Shown: positions 1 to 6,275 of the stretch, piece after piece
Layout: the number at the start of each line of letters is the position of its first letter
Position numbering within the stretch: the stretch's first letter is position 1
Translations under genes and position numbers: made by a program
The notes under the pieces: model-generated
Databases searched by the model: none
Seen by the model: only the letters and a program-made list of their open reading frames with translations
Told to the model about the DNA's origin: nothing
Assembly: GCF_024347455.1 (NCBI RefSeq)
Contig: NZ_AP025486.1
Span: 1 to 45,679 of the forward strand
DNA: 45,679 nt
Reading direction: 5' to 3'
Origin: Vibrio echinoideorum
GTDB taxonomy: Bacteria > Pseudomonadota > Gammaproteobacteria > Enterobacterales > Vibrionaceae

Positions 1-253
1 TAAACCGTCAGTTCGTTCATTTTTAAAGTACATTACCACGCATAAGGCTGAGTTCTTACATAACAAGAAGTTTGAGTGGGCACTTGATAGCTACATTCAA
101 TCTATTGCTTCGAAGGTCAGCCATAGCTTCCGTAGTGATCTCAGAAAAGATTTGTTGGCCAATGCCGTACAAATTGAAAAAGACTTCAGTCTTCAATTTC
201 GCGACGTCGGTAATGGCATACAAATATTTTATATAGGGGAGGGTGAATCATGA
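1..253 (+). CDS. Replication initiator protein, C-terminal part (continues from 44907 across the window ends)
   Basis: Bases 2-250 are open in the frame that ends with TGA at 251-253 and have no start of their own. The frame at the right edge stops after two bases of a codon (AG), and base 1 (T) completes it as Ser. Joined, the gene is 1026 bases and encodes 341 residues. This part gives the last 83 residues plus most of the junction codon; it is basic and carries the end of the second winged-helix-like region. The stop overlaps the start of the helicase gene at 250 (ATGA), so the two are probably translationally coupled. The join is inferred from frame and context; see the entry at 44907 for function. 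Confidence 0.85.
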   Translation, partial: KPSVRSFLKYITTHKAEFLHNKKFEWALDSYIQSIASKVSHSFRSDLRKDLLANAVQIEKDFSLQFRDVGNGIQIFYIGEGES

Positions 254-1164
254 TCACTCAATCTCTTGATAGCTTGATGTCTTCACCTGAAAGTCAGAAC
301 CTAAGCTTCAGTTTGAAAGGTTTACTTAAAGGACATGTTGGCATGCTGATTGCCGCGCCTAACGTTGGTAAATCTCACCTAGCTCTTTGCATAGCAATGG
401 AACACGCTTCTTCAATGTCTTTACTTGGGATGAGTGCAGCCGACAAACCAGCAAAAACTTTGGTATTGAGTTCAGAAGACGGAGCCGGCGTGATTCAATC
501 TCGCATGAAAGAAAAGTTGGCTAATTGCACTGTCACTATAAAGTCAGAGCTAAAAAACAATCTCCACTTTCTTACTGACCTTGAACCGATAGTGATTCCA
601 CCCGATAGCTCGGTCCAAGAACAGACAGAACATAAGCAGTATTTAGAACAACTCAAACAAACCTTCTCTGAATTCGACTTAGTGATCGTCGACACTGTAA
701 CGGAATCAATAGGCCGTTGTGAGGAAGTAAAACACGATCGCTTAATCAAAAATATTTTTCAGAACCTTGCCAGTGAATCAGGTGCCAGTTTGTTGCTTGT
801 TCATCATGTGAATAAAGATGAAATCCGCGGTAACCAAGAAATTACCATGGCTTCAGGTGCCGGTTTAACGTCGATAATGCGACTAACAAAGTGCTTGTTT
901 ACGTTAAAGAGAAACAAAGAATCGTTGTCGATCAAATACCTTAAGAGCAATTATTTACCTGAAAATGAAAATCAAGAGTTCGCGGTTGAAGTGAGACAAA
1001 ACCTCACTATTAATCCACTGGTATTCAGTTTGAAATCGAAGGCGTCTAAGCCTGCGCGTTCAGCGCAAAGCATCAAGCAGAGCCCTAAAAAAATCACGCT
1101 GCCCGGGACGATTCCAGAACAAGAAGAAATAGAAGAGCGTAAAAACCTCAGGGACGTTTTGTAA
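250..1164 (+). CDS. RecA-like plasmid replicative helicase (RSF1010 RepA-like)
   Basis: This 304-residue P-loop ATPase has a Walker A motif APNVGKS at residues 36-42, a Walker B strand ending in Asp148 (LVIVD) and a VHHVNK motif at 184-189. That layout is typical of the hexameric RecA-fold helicases of IncQ-type plasmids (RepA of RSF1010) and of KaiC/AAA_25 proteins. Its start overlaps the stop of the replication initiator by four bases, so a role in unwinding at the adjacent iteron origin is likely. The C-terminal 40 residues are basic and probably disordered. A strong terminator follows at 1185-1213. An alternative is a general RecA-like regulator, but the operon position favours replication. 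Confidence 0.75.
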   Translation: MITQSLDSLMSSPESQNLSFSLKGLLKGHVGMLIAAPNVGKSHLALCIAMEHASSMSLLGMSAADKPAKTLVLSSEDGAGVIQSRMKEKLANCTVTIKSELKNNLHFLTDLEPIVIPPDSSVQEQTEHKQYLEQLKQTFSEFDLVIVDTVTESIGRCEEVKHDRLIKNIFQNLASESGASLLLVHHVNKDEIRGNQEITMASGAGLTSIMRLTKCLFTLKRNKESLSIKYLKSNYLPENENQEFAVEVRQNLTINPLVFSLKSKASKPARSAQSIKQSPKKITLPGTIPEQEEIEERKNLRDVL

Positions 1165-1184
1165 GCGACCTCTCAAACTTTCAT

Positions 1185-1213
1185 ACAGCACCGACATTCG
1201 GTGCTGTTTTTTT
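1185..1213 (+). terminator. Rho-independent terminator after the replication operon
   Basis: A perfect 10-bp stem (1185-1194 with 1198-1207) with a three-base loop CAT is followed by a run of seven T. It lies 20 bases past the helicase stop codon. Confidence 0.93.
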
Positions 1214-1301
1214 ATCTGACACAGTTCGCACTCTTTGTTACTTGTTCATATTTTTTCGCTCAGCTTGTCCAGTTTGGATCGCCTTTAATTAAGGAGGAAT
1301 C

Positions 1302-1913
1302 ATGGCGAACTACGCGTATTTAAGAGTCTCATCAGACAGCCAAGATGTGGCAAACCAAAAACACGGGATCTATGACTACACCAATAAGGTTGGGATAGGC
1401 AATCTGGTGTTTATTGAAGATGTGGTGACTGGCAAGAAGAAATGGCGGCAACGTAAACTAGGTGCCTTAGTGGAGGGCATGACGAGCGGAGATTGCATCG
1501 TGTTTGCTGAAGTCAGTCGAATTGCGCGTTCGACGTTGCAAGTACTTGAGGTACTCGAAGTGTGTATGGAAAAGAAGATCAATGTATATATCGCCAAACA
1601 GAACTTACAGCTGGATGGTTCAATGCAATCTCGCATAACCGCTACGGTGCTTGGACTGGCTGCAGAAATAGAGCGTGAGTTTATCTCGATGAGAACGAAG
1701 GAAGCGCTTGCCGCTAGAAAGAAAAACGGCATGATTCTCGGAAGACCAAAGGGCCAAGCTGAGAAGCTGAAGCTCGATGCTAAGCGTGAGCAAATAGAGA
1801 AGTATCTAAAAATGGGCTTAGGTATTCGACCGACGGCCAAATTGATTGATGAAGCGCCGAGTACGTTACGTGACTACATGAAGCGACGCGGGTTAACCCT
1901 TAAATTAGCTTGA
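1302..1913 (+). CDS. Serine recombinase (resolvase/invertase family), 203 aa
   Basis: The N-terminal catalytic domain starts with YLRVSSDSQD, where Ser10 is the likely nucleophile, and continues with the family arginine-rich segments (VSRIARSTL near residue 70; AAEIEREFISMRTKEAL near 125). A GRPKG hinge near residue 150 leads into a short helix-turn-helix of about 45 residues. The length fits small-serine resolvases and invertases. AAGGAGGA nine bases upstream fixes the start. It probably resolves plasmid multimers or inverts a local segment; I cannot identify its crossover site. It faces the end of the parE-like gene, four bases away. A second, different serine recombinase lies at 2697, with the toxin-antitoxin pair between them. 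Confidence 0.9.
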   Translation: MANYAYLRVSSDSQDVANQKHGIYDYTNKVGIGNLVFIEDVVTGKKKWRQRKLGALVEGMTSGDCIVFAEVSRIARSTLQVLEVLEVCMEKKINVYIAKQNLQLDGSMQSRITATVLGLAAEIEREFISMRTKEALAARKKNGMILGRPKGQAEKLKLDAKREQIEKYLKMGLGIRPTAKLIDEAPSTLRDYMKRRGLTLKLA

Positions 1914-1916
1914 AGG

Positions 1917-2219
1917 TTAAGAGAGTTGTGAAAAGTGCTTGGCAGGCGACATGTGCTTACCAAGAACGGCTGCAATAACGATGTGCTCTTGTTTTTGGAT
2001 GTAATAAATCACATGGTGCTTTAAAGGAAACCGGAAGTAATTTTGGCCCAGTTCAGAAACTTCTATGCCAAGCAGCTGGTTGTTCGCCAGTAATTCCATT
2101 GATTGCTTGAGCTCTGAAAAGTAAGTCGTCCATTGTGTTTGCCCCCATCGCTCTAATGTATAGCGACGAATCTCAATGAGATCAGATTGCGCTGCAGAAG
2201 AAAGCTTGTAGTGCATCAT
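1917..2219 (-). CDS. ParE/RelE-family toxin
   Basis: This 100-residue basic protein has the ParE pattern: an N-terminal LSSAAQSDLIEIRRYTLERWG helix pair, a central turn (LGIEVSELG) and a C-terminal strand set (YFRFPLKHHVIYYIQ, IVIAAVLGKHMSP). ParE-type toxins poison gyrase, while RelE relatives cleave mRNA; ParE is the better match in length and N-terminal helices. Its start shares one base with the antitoxin stop (TAATG), the usual toxin-after-antitoxin arrangement. A second ATG directly follows, so translation could begin one codon later. Role: post-segregational stabilisation of the plasmid. Confidence 0.9.
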   Translation of the reverse strand: MMHYKLSSAAQSDLIEIRRYTLERWGQTQWTTYFSELKQSMELLANNQLLGIEVSELGQNYFRFPLKHHVIYYIQKQEHIVIAAVLGKHMSPAKHFSQLS

Positions 2220-2479
2220 TAATCAAATTTACCTTGGTTAAGTGCGTTCATGAAGTCGTTACCGTCGACCAGGTTATCTGATAGAGCATCGGCCTCTGCT
2301 TGTTCGAATCGTGATTTCACCACCATCAATTTGAGTGCTTCAAGTTGTTCATATTCTTCACAAGACATCATCACCGCAACGGGTGAACCGTTCTTTTTAA
2401 TTTGTACAGGTTCACGTTGAACCTTCATCAGTAAGTCACCAAATTTGGTTTTAGCTGTATTAGCAGTAAGTGATTGCAT
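2219..2479 (-). CDS. Phd/YefM-family antitoxin
   Basis: This 86-residue protein starts MQSLTANTAKTKFGDLL, the DNA-binding N-terminus of Phd/YefM antitoxins, followed by VQIKKNGSPVAVMMSCEEYEQLE. The acidic C-terminal 30 residues would wrap the toxin. I chose the ATG at 2479 because AAGGAG lies six bases upstream, the N-terminus then matches the family, and a TATAAT promoter lies directly upstream. Longer forms would begin inside the promoter. The pair is probably autoregulated through the operator at 2492-2510. Confidence 0.9.
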   Translation of the reverse strand: MQSLTANTAKTKFGDLLMKVQREPVQIKKNGSPVAVMMSCEEYEQLEALKLMVVKSRFEQAEADALSDNLVDGNDFMNALNQGKFD

Positions 2480-2491
2480 AATATTCTCCTT

Positions 2492-2527
2492 TTCGTTCAT
2501 TATAAACGAATCGAACGATTTAACCAA
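2492..2527 (-). promoter_or_regulatory. Promoter and operator of the toxin-antitoxin pair
   Basis: Read on the minus strand, TTGGTT (2527-2522) and TATAAT (2504-2499) are separated by 17 bases. The -10 box is framed by a perfect inverted repeat TTCGTT/AACGAA (2510-2505 and 2497-2492), a likely binding site for the antitoxin. The ATG at 2479 follows closely, so the leader would be very short. Confidence 0.65.
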
Positions 2528-2564
2528 TTTGTATGATTCTGTGATTGAAGGTAATCTGATGTGG

Positions 2565-2592
2565 TGTCCATAAAGGTGTAACTTTATGGACA
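2565..2592. repeat. Perfect 11-bp inverted repeat, 6-base spacer
   Basis: TGTCCATAAAG (2565-2575) and CTTTATGGACA (2582-2592) form a perfect palindrome in the gap between the toxin-antitoxin promoter and the second recombinase. It has no T-run. It could be a regulator or recombinase site, or the end of a lost element. Confidence 0.6.
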
Positions 2593-2637
2593 ATGCATGC
2601 TGCCCCTCTCAATACTGTCCAGTTAGTCTTTTAAATA

Positions 2638-2685
2638 TAAAGTGAACATGTACACTAAAGTTAACCAATCTTAATGTTCACTTTA
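2638..2685. repeat. 12-bp inverted repeat before the resolvase gene; candidate res/operator site
   Basis: TAAAGTGAACAT (2638-2649) and ATGTTCACTTTA (2674-2685) are perfect inverted copies 24 bases apart. They sit immediately upstream of the serine recombinase at 2697, where Tn3-type resolvases bind 12-bp arms to recombine and to repress their own gene. The role is inferred from position. Confidence 0.6.
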
Positions 2686-2696
2686 AGGCACTTCTC

Positions 2697-3236
2697 ATGA
2701 AAATTGGCTATGCCCGTGTCAGTACCCAAGACCAAACACTTGATGTTCAAATTGAACAGCTTAAAGCCATAGGTTGTGAAAAAATTTACCAAGAACAAGC
2801 GAGTGGTAAATCTTCCGATAGGGAGCAGCTTAACCTGTTGCTCGATTTTGCGAGGGAAGGGGATGTGATTCACGTTACCAAAGTCGACCGCATTGCCCGT
2901 AATACTATCGATGCTCTTCAAATTGCCGATAATCTAGCGCAAAAGAAAGCCGGTTTGGTCTTTCATGATTTAGGCGATTTAGATATCAACAGTGATGTAG
3001 GCAGAGTAATTTATACCACCATTTCCGCGTTCGCAGAGATGGAAAGAAAACGCATCTTACAGCGCTGTAATGAGGGTAGGGAGCGCGCACGAGCTGAAGG
3101 GAGGCACCTCGGCCGATTTCCTGATAAGACGCTTCACCAACGCATTCAAGAGCTTGCAAGCCAAGGGTTGAACAAGCACGCGATAAGTAAAGAGTTAGGA
3201 TGCAGCCGGACAACGGTTTATAAGGTGTTGGGATAA
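2697..3236 (+). CDS. Serine resolvase (Tn3/Pin type), 179 aa
   Basis: The protein begins MKIGYARVSTQDQTLDVQ with catalytic Ser9, then shows VTKVDRIARNTIDALQ near residue 62, the E-helix segment ISAFAEMERKRILQRCNEGRERA near 105-125 and a C-terminal helix-turn-helix (GLNKHAISKELGCSRTTVYKVL). All segments expected in a resolvase/invertase of about 180-190 residues are present, so it looks intact. The inverted repeat at 2638-2685 sits just before the gene. It probably acts in plasmid dimer resolution or is the remnant of a transposon; no transposase accompanies it. Confidence 0.92.
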   Translation: MKIGYARVSTQDQTLDVQIEQLKAIGCEKIYQEQASGKSSDREQLNLLLDFAREGDVIHVTKVDRIARNTIDALQIADNLAQKKAGLVFHDLGDLDINSDVGRVIYTTISAFAEMERKRILQRCNEGRERARAEGRHLGRFPDKTLHQRIQELASQGLNKHAISKELGCSRTTVYKVLG

Positions 3237-3312
3237 ACTCACCTAGTTATGAATAGGAAAAGGTTACGAAGTACCTGTACTATTTATGACTAATGAGAAA
3301 TGGTGGAATTTA

Positions 3313-3489
3313 TTAAAGATTCATAAGGTTCTCTATAGATTCTTCAATTGAGCAACATGAATATGAATGGATTTTATTTTCATCTTTTGCTTCAATTTCA
3401 ATCTGAGATACTTTATGTCTCGTATCTCCTTCAAGAAAGTAAAGAGAGCTTTCAACTGATTGACTGACTACGATTGTTTTATCTTTCAT
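3313..3489 (-). CDS. Small hypothetical protein, 58 aa
   Basis: The reading frame MKDKTIVVSQSVESSLYFL... ends with MNL before TAA at 3313. It is acidic, has two adjacent cysteines near residue 45, and shows no membrane segment. Its ATG overlaps the stop of the small ORF at 3489-3584 by one base (TAATG), which suggests coupling or one gene broken by a frameshift. I do not recognise the family. The ribosome binding site would lie inside the upstream ORF and is weak. Confidence 0.4.
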   Translation of the reverse strand: MKDKTIVVSQSVESSLYFLEGDTRHKVSQIEIEAKDENKIHSYSCCSIEESIENLMNL

Positions 3490-3584
3490 TATGATGCGAC
3501 ATGCGTGTAGAACCGTAGTTTATTCCTTCCCAGCTTAGGCAACTGAATCTTTACGTTCTTTGTACCGATGATGTTGTTAGACAT
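3489..3584 (-). CDS. Small hypothetical protein, 31 aa, coupled to the 58-aa ORF
   Basis: The frame MSNNIIGTKNVKIQLPKLG... is basic and ends at TAA 3489-3491, overlapping the next start. Fused to the following ORF by a frameshift it would make a protein of about 90 residues, so this may be the front of a broken gene. Only a weak purine-rich stretch (AAAAGAA) precedes it. I cannot name it. Confidence 0.33.
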   Translation of the reverse strand: MSNNIIGTKNVKIQLPKLGRNKLRFYTHVAS

Positions 3585-3882
3585 TTTTATTCTTTTTTAA
3601 CAGTAGACTAGATTGTAAAAAAATAAAGTGACTCGATGTGAAGGTTGATCTTTTCGTTTCAATATTGAGGCCTTGCTTACCACTTCAGTCAAAACTTGCC
3701 ACTTCTAAGCGGTGAACACGAAAAAACATGTCATGGGCTAAACACGTGACGCTGCGCGACACAGCCCATCACATAAACGTCATCACCACTCAGGCGGCTG
3801 CGAGTTGTCTTTCGTAGCAAGGCTGCTTAAAAGATCTATTACCAGCCCCAAACCCCAAGCTTGGGGCCTTTAGTTCAAATTG
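3585..3882. other. Gene-free stretch with one G+C-rich hairpin
   Basis: I see no convincing gene here. The clearest structure is at 3845-3867: GCCCCAA pairs with TTGGGGC, and the inner CCCCAAGCTTGGGG (3853-3866) is a perfect 14-bp palindrome followed by CCTTT. It could be a weak terminator. Confidence 0.4.
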
Positions 3883-3975
3883 AACATAATGTGGAATAAT
3901 ACAAAATAGCACGTGCCGGTTCGCCAGCAAGCTGTCGGGCACTGAGCTACTTCAAGTATTATTGGACATTATGTT
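3883..3975. repeat. Long bulged inverted repeat with Xer-like arms
   Basis: The arm at 3883-3902 and the inverse of 3956-3975 match at 18 of 20 bases; the only differences are a central GG against CC. Similarity continues weakly outward. The 53 bases between them fold further: TAGC (3907-3910) with GCTA (3946-3949), GTGCC (3913-3917) with GGCAC (3938-3942), and CAGC with GCTG at the tip. The outer ends read TTATGTT followed by a T/A-rich tail, close to the XerD arm of dif (TTATGTTAAAT). It may be a Xer-type recombination site, a small palindromic element, or a hairpin origin. Confidence 0.6.
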
Positions 3976-4526
3976 TAAATTTTCACAACCGCACAGAAAG
4001 CGTGCTGTAAGGCAGCCAGGCAAGCTGGCTATTGTTTATCTGCCTTGCCCAAAAAGACGGGCAAAGCAGGGCAGTTGGCTAACGCATCAAAACACAAACA
4101 ACGTGTTTCCATGCGGTCACTTGCTCGTGTGCCTGATACATTCTTCGTTGCGGTCAGTTTTTGTTGGCCGTGCCGTCCAATGCGCGTGCCCCCGGCACTC
4201 GGCCAGCCCTTTTTGCTCTCATTCTTTTCTTTGCCCATTTGGCTCCGGGCTGCAGTGTTTGTGTTCCAATAACCCTTATCGGTCTAACTTGTTATCGGGT
4301 ACCCAGTGCCTAATTAATCCCTCTTTTGTCCACAAACACACACCACATCCCCCGCCCACCCAATGCTGCGCCCCGTTCTCTAGTTTAACTAGCTTTGTGT
4401 TCGCTGTTGTTCTATCTACTTAAGTAGCATTATCACGTGTAATTTATCGGCGCAGCGGTGGTCGTGTCGTGGTGGGTTGGCGTTGTTTTACTGTTATTAA
4501 CCATATTTTCGAACGCTAATACAAAG
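3976..4526. other. Palindrome-rich, pyrimidine-rich region without a credible gene
   Basis: Frames on both strands are open for up to 150 codons, but they overlap each other, are rich in Cys, Pro and Ser and lack ribosome binding sites, so I do not call them. The stretch is richer in G+C than its surroundings. It holds hairpins at 4019-4064 (GGCAAG/CTTGCC and TTGCCC/GGGCAA) and at 4166-4203 (GGCCGTGCCG with CGGCA...GGCC, one small bulge). It may encode a structured RNA or be a relic of an inserted element. Confidence 0.45.
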
Positions 4527-5492
4527 CTACTTCTGTGATGATTTTACCAAGGTATCGTAATACTGTGCAGTGTCGCGGTTAGTTAACCTGAATTTAAAGA
4601 AACACTTATTCTTAGGTTGTACTGAAGTTTCTTCTTGTTGGCTTTCTAAATTTATTTCATCCAAAGTTCGTTTATCGATAAACCACTTCTTCTCTAGTAT
4701 CCACATAAAAGCGTGTCTAGTGGGTATCGTTATTCGATCGGTGGTCTCTTCTAAACCGAAATCAGTACGAACTCTACTTTTTTCTTTAACATTTAAGCTT
4801 GGGTGTAACTCCAATTCGAGCGGTATCTGAGTGTTCCAACTTAAATCTTTGTCTAAAGATTCCCCGATCTTTTGTTTGAATTCAGGTTTGTCGAAGTGTT
4901 CTACAATGTTCTTAAAACGAGAAAAGTGGAATGTTTTAAAGTAGGTTTTATGTGTGCAAGTCCGGTCATACGCCCTAAACATCCAGTTATTACCGTCGTA
5001 CATGACAGCTAACGGTAATAGCGTTCTCGCTTCACGATTGTCACTGTTTTCCGAAAGATAACTTCCACACTTTATAGCGTAACCGCCATCAATAGCACGA
5101 GCTACTCTAGATATGCACTCAACGTTTAGTTGATTAGGGATTTTGCCAATTTTATCAAAGGTGATAATAGTTTTGGCTTCAGAGTAAAGCTTGTTTTTGT
5201 TGAATCCGTTCGCCAACATTCCTAAAGCTGTATCAGCATCAATGTTTAATAATGGTTCATAGCTATCTCGTTTAATTGTGTTCAATTTTGTCTTTGTATC
5301 GTATTGAAAATTATTCGGACGCACGTCGTTATAGTCTGAGATTGCTTTTGAAGCAGCCGCGTTTCCTATGTTGAACATCTCCCCAATATCCGAACGCTTT
5401 ATGATTCCGGTATACCTAAGTTTAAAGTCGATAAAGGCCAACCTATCAGCTTGATTACCCTTTTCTTGTACTAGTTCTTCAAAAGTAGTCAT
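4527..5492 (-). CDS. WYL-domain transcriptional regulator (CapW/BrxR-like layout), 321 aa
   Basis: Residues 1-75 form a winged helix-turn-helix (RLAFIDFKLRYTGIIKRSDIGEMFNI...AASKAI). The middle carries a WYL domain (RTLLPLAVMYDGNNWMFRAYD, then YFKTFHFSRFKNIV), in which the WYL position reads WMF. A C-terminal extension follows. This wHTH-WYL-C-terminal layout is that of CapW and BrxR, repressors that guard CBASS and BREX phage-defence loci and respond to a nucleic-acid or nucleotide ligand; the family is broader than that. It faces the small genes at 5714-7596, and an inverted repeat at 5526-5545 lies in the shared upstream region. It is likely to repress its own promoter and that divergent run. 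Confidence 0.8.
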   Translation of the reverse strand: MTTFEELVQEKGNQADRLAFIDFKLRYTGIIKRSDIGEMFNIGNAAASKAISDYNDVRPNNFQYDTKTKLNTIKRDSYEPLLNIDADTALGMLANGFNKNKLYSEAKTIITFDKIGKIPNQLNVECISRVARAIDGGYAIKCGSYLSENSDNREARTLLPLAVMYDGNNWMFRAYDRTCTHKTYFKTFHFSRFKNIVEHFDKPEFKQKIGESLDKDLSWNTQIPLELELHPSLNVKEKSRVRTDFGLEETTDRITIPTRHAFMWILEKKWFIDKRTLDEINLESQQEETSVQPKNKCFFKFRLTNRDTAQYYDTLVKSSQK

Positions 5493-5525
5493 GTCTAATG
5501 CTCTTTATTATTTTTATTTATTATA

Positions 5526-5545
5526 CCACATGGTTGAAAATGTGG
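5526..5545. promoter_or_regulatory. Candidate operator between the WYL regulator and the divergent genes
   Basis: CCACAT (5526-5531) and ATGTGG (5540-5545) form a 6-bp inverted repeat with an 8-base spacer, 34 bases upstream of the regulator start, in an A+T-rich promoter-like stretch. Binding by the regulator is inferred. Confidence 0.45.
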
Positions 5546-5713
5546 CTCTTTTAGGGTGTCAAAATTGACATTGAACTTAAATATTAGATCGCATAATTAA
5601 TAAAGTGCGTTGTCTTTATGTGCCCACTATTGATATTGTGCGTTGGAATGGTTACTATGTGTTCATTATAAGAGTTAGGCGCAGTTGTTTAACTCAAGAT
5701 GTGGAGATGTATC

Positions 5714-5908
5714 ATGGTTAAAAATGATCAACCTATCGATAATCGCCGTCATGGGGTGGTTCGCGAACGTTCACAGACTCAAACGCCTTCTGGGCATAGG
5801 GTTAAACGCGATGCGATTACTGGGCGTTTCATGAGTATTAAACGGAATGATTTTAGGTTTAAGGCGTTCGGCAGGAGCAATAAAAAAGCACTTTTAGAAG
5901 CTTTCTAA
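5714..5908 (+). CDS. Small basic hypothetical protein, 64 aa
   Basis: The protein MVKNDQPIDNRRHGVVRERSQ... is strongly basic and contains a TGRFMSIKRNDFRFKAFGRS segment near its C-terminus, suggesting nucleic-acid binding. I chose the ATG at 5714 because GGAG lies seven bases upstream; an upstream ATG at 5699 has no such site. The last codons and the stop lie inside a very strong terminator stem. It is divergent from the WYL regulator and is a candidate for its control. I do not recognise the family. Confidence 0.6.
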   Translation: MVKNDQPIDNRRHGVVRERSQTQTPSGHRVKRDAITGRFMSIKRNDFRFKAFGRSNKKALLEAF

Positions 5909-5920
5909 AAGTGCTTTTTT
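5882..5920 (+). terminator. Strong terminator, 18-bp perfect stem, overlapping the end of the 64-aa gene
   Basis: Bases 5882-5899 pair perfectly with 5903-5920 around the loop GCT, with A6 on one side and T6 on the other. The symmetric A and T tracts would let it act in both directions. The stop codon of the upstream gene (5906-5908) lies in the descending arm. Confidence 0.93.
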
Positions 5921-5925
5921 AACGT

Positions 5926-6051
5926 GAAGTGAACTGTAGTCGTCATTGACGTGATCGATTACAAGACCCAACACAAGAGGTCTCAGGTTTGCTGTTGAAA
6001 CCCTATCGCTCGGTGAGAATTGCGATACTACCTTTCTACAGTGTTCACTTC
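5926..6051. other. Four-hairpin element closed by an inverted repeat; structured RNA or DNA candidate
   Basis: An outer stem pairs GAAGTGAA-CTGTAG (5926-5939) with CTACAG-TG-TTCACTTC (6036-6051), 14 bp with a two-base bulge. Inside lie four small hairpins in order: CGTC/GACG (5941-5951), AGACC/GGTCT (5964-5983), GGTTT/AAACC (5986-6002) and TATCGC/GCGATA (6004-6027). The element starts six bases after the terminator and ends before the 33-aa gene. It is not a tRNA. Function unknown. Confidence 0.5.
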
Positions 6052-6096
6052 AATCTTTGAGTTCCCTCTTTGTTAAGTTGTACAGAGGAATTTCAT

Positions 6097-6198
6097 ATGA
6101 GTACTCGATTAAAACTTGTTGATGTCTGTTCATACGTGCGTCGCCGCCATGGCCGTACAGAACAGGTTCGTAAGCATAAACGTTCGCTTCCGAGATAA
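6097..6198 (+). CDS. Very small arginine-rich protein, 33 aa
   Basis: The frame MSTRLKLVDVCSYVRRRHG... ends with RKHKRSLPR before TAA. The ribosome site GAGGAA lies seven bases upstream of the ATG. The segment YVRRRHGxxEQVRKHxRSxP resembles the short basic motif (yvR-x2-G-x3-V-x-x-H-x-RS-x-P) found at the end of many small phage and plasmid proteins; this is recognition from memory. It would bind nucleic acid if anything. It shares direction with the genes at 5714, 6276 and 6709. Confidence 0.5.
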   Translation: MSTRLKLVDVCSYVRRRHGRTEQVRKHKRSLPR

Positions 6199-6275
6199 CT
6201 AAAACAACAAACTCTGACGCTACTTGAGTATTAAGTAGCATCTCAATTTTAATAACGTGAATACGAGATAATATT

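Noticed and set aside
4081..4110. Likeness to part of a Vibrio integron attC (VCR) repeat
   Set aside because: Only a short stretch resembles it, the core sites GTTRRRY and RYYYAAC are not in place, and no integrase or cassette array is present.
3962..4423. Open frame of 153 codons on the plus strand, with others overlapping it on both strands
   Set aside because: Rich in Cys, Pro and Ser, no ribosome site, starts inside the inverted repeat, and competing frames are equally open; more likely non-coding.
6050..6241. 63-codon frame on the minus strand
   Set aside because: It is opposite the better supported 33-codon gene at 6097 and begins without a ribosome site.
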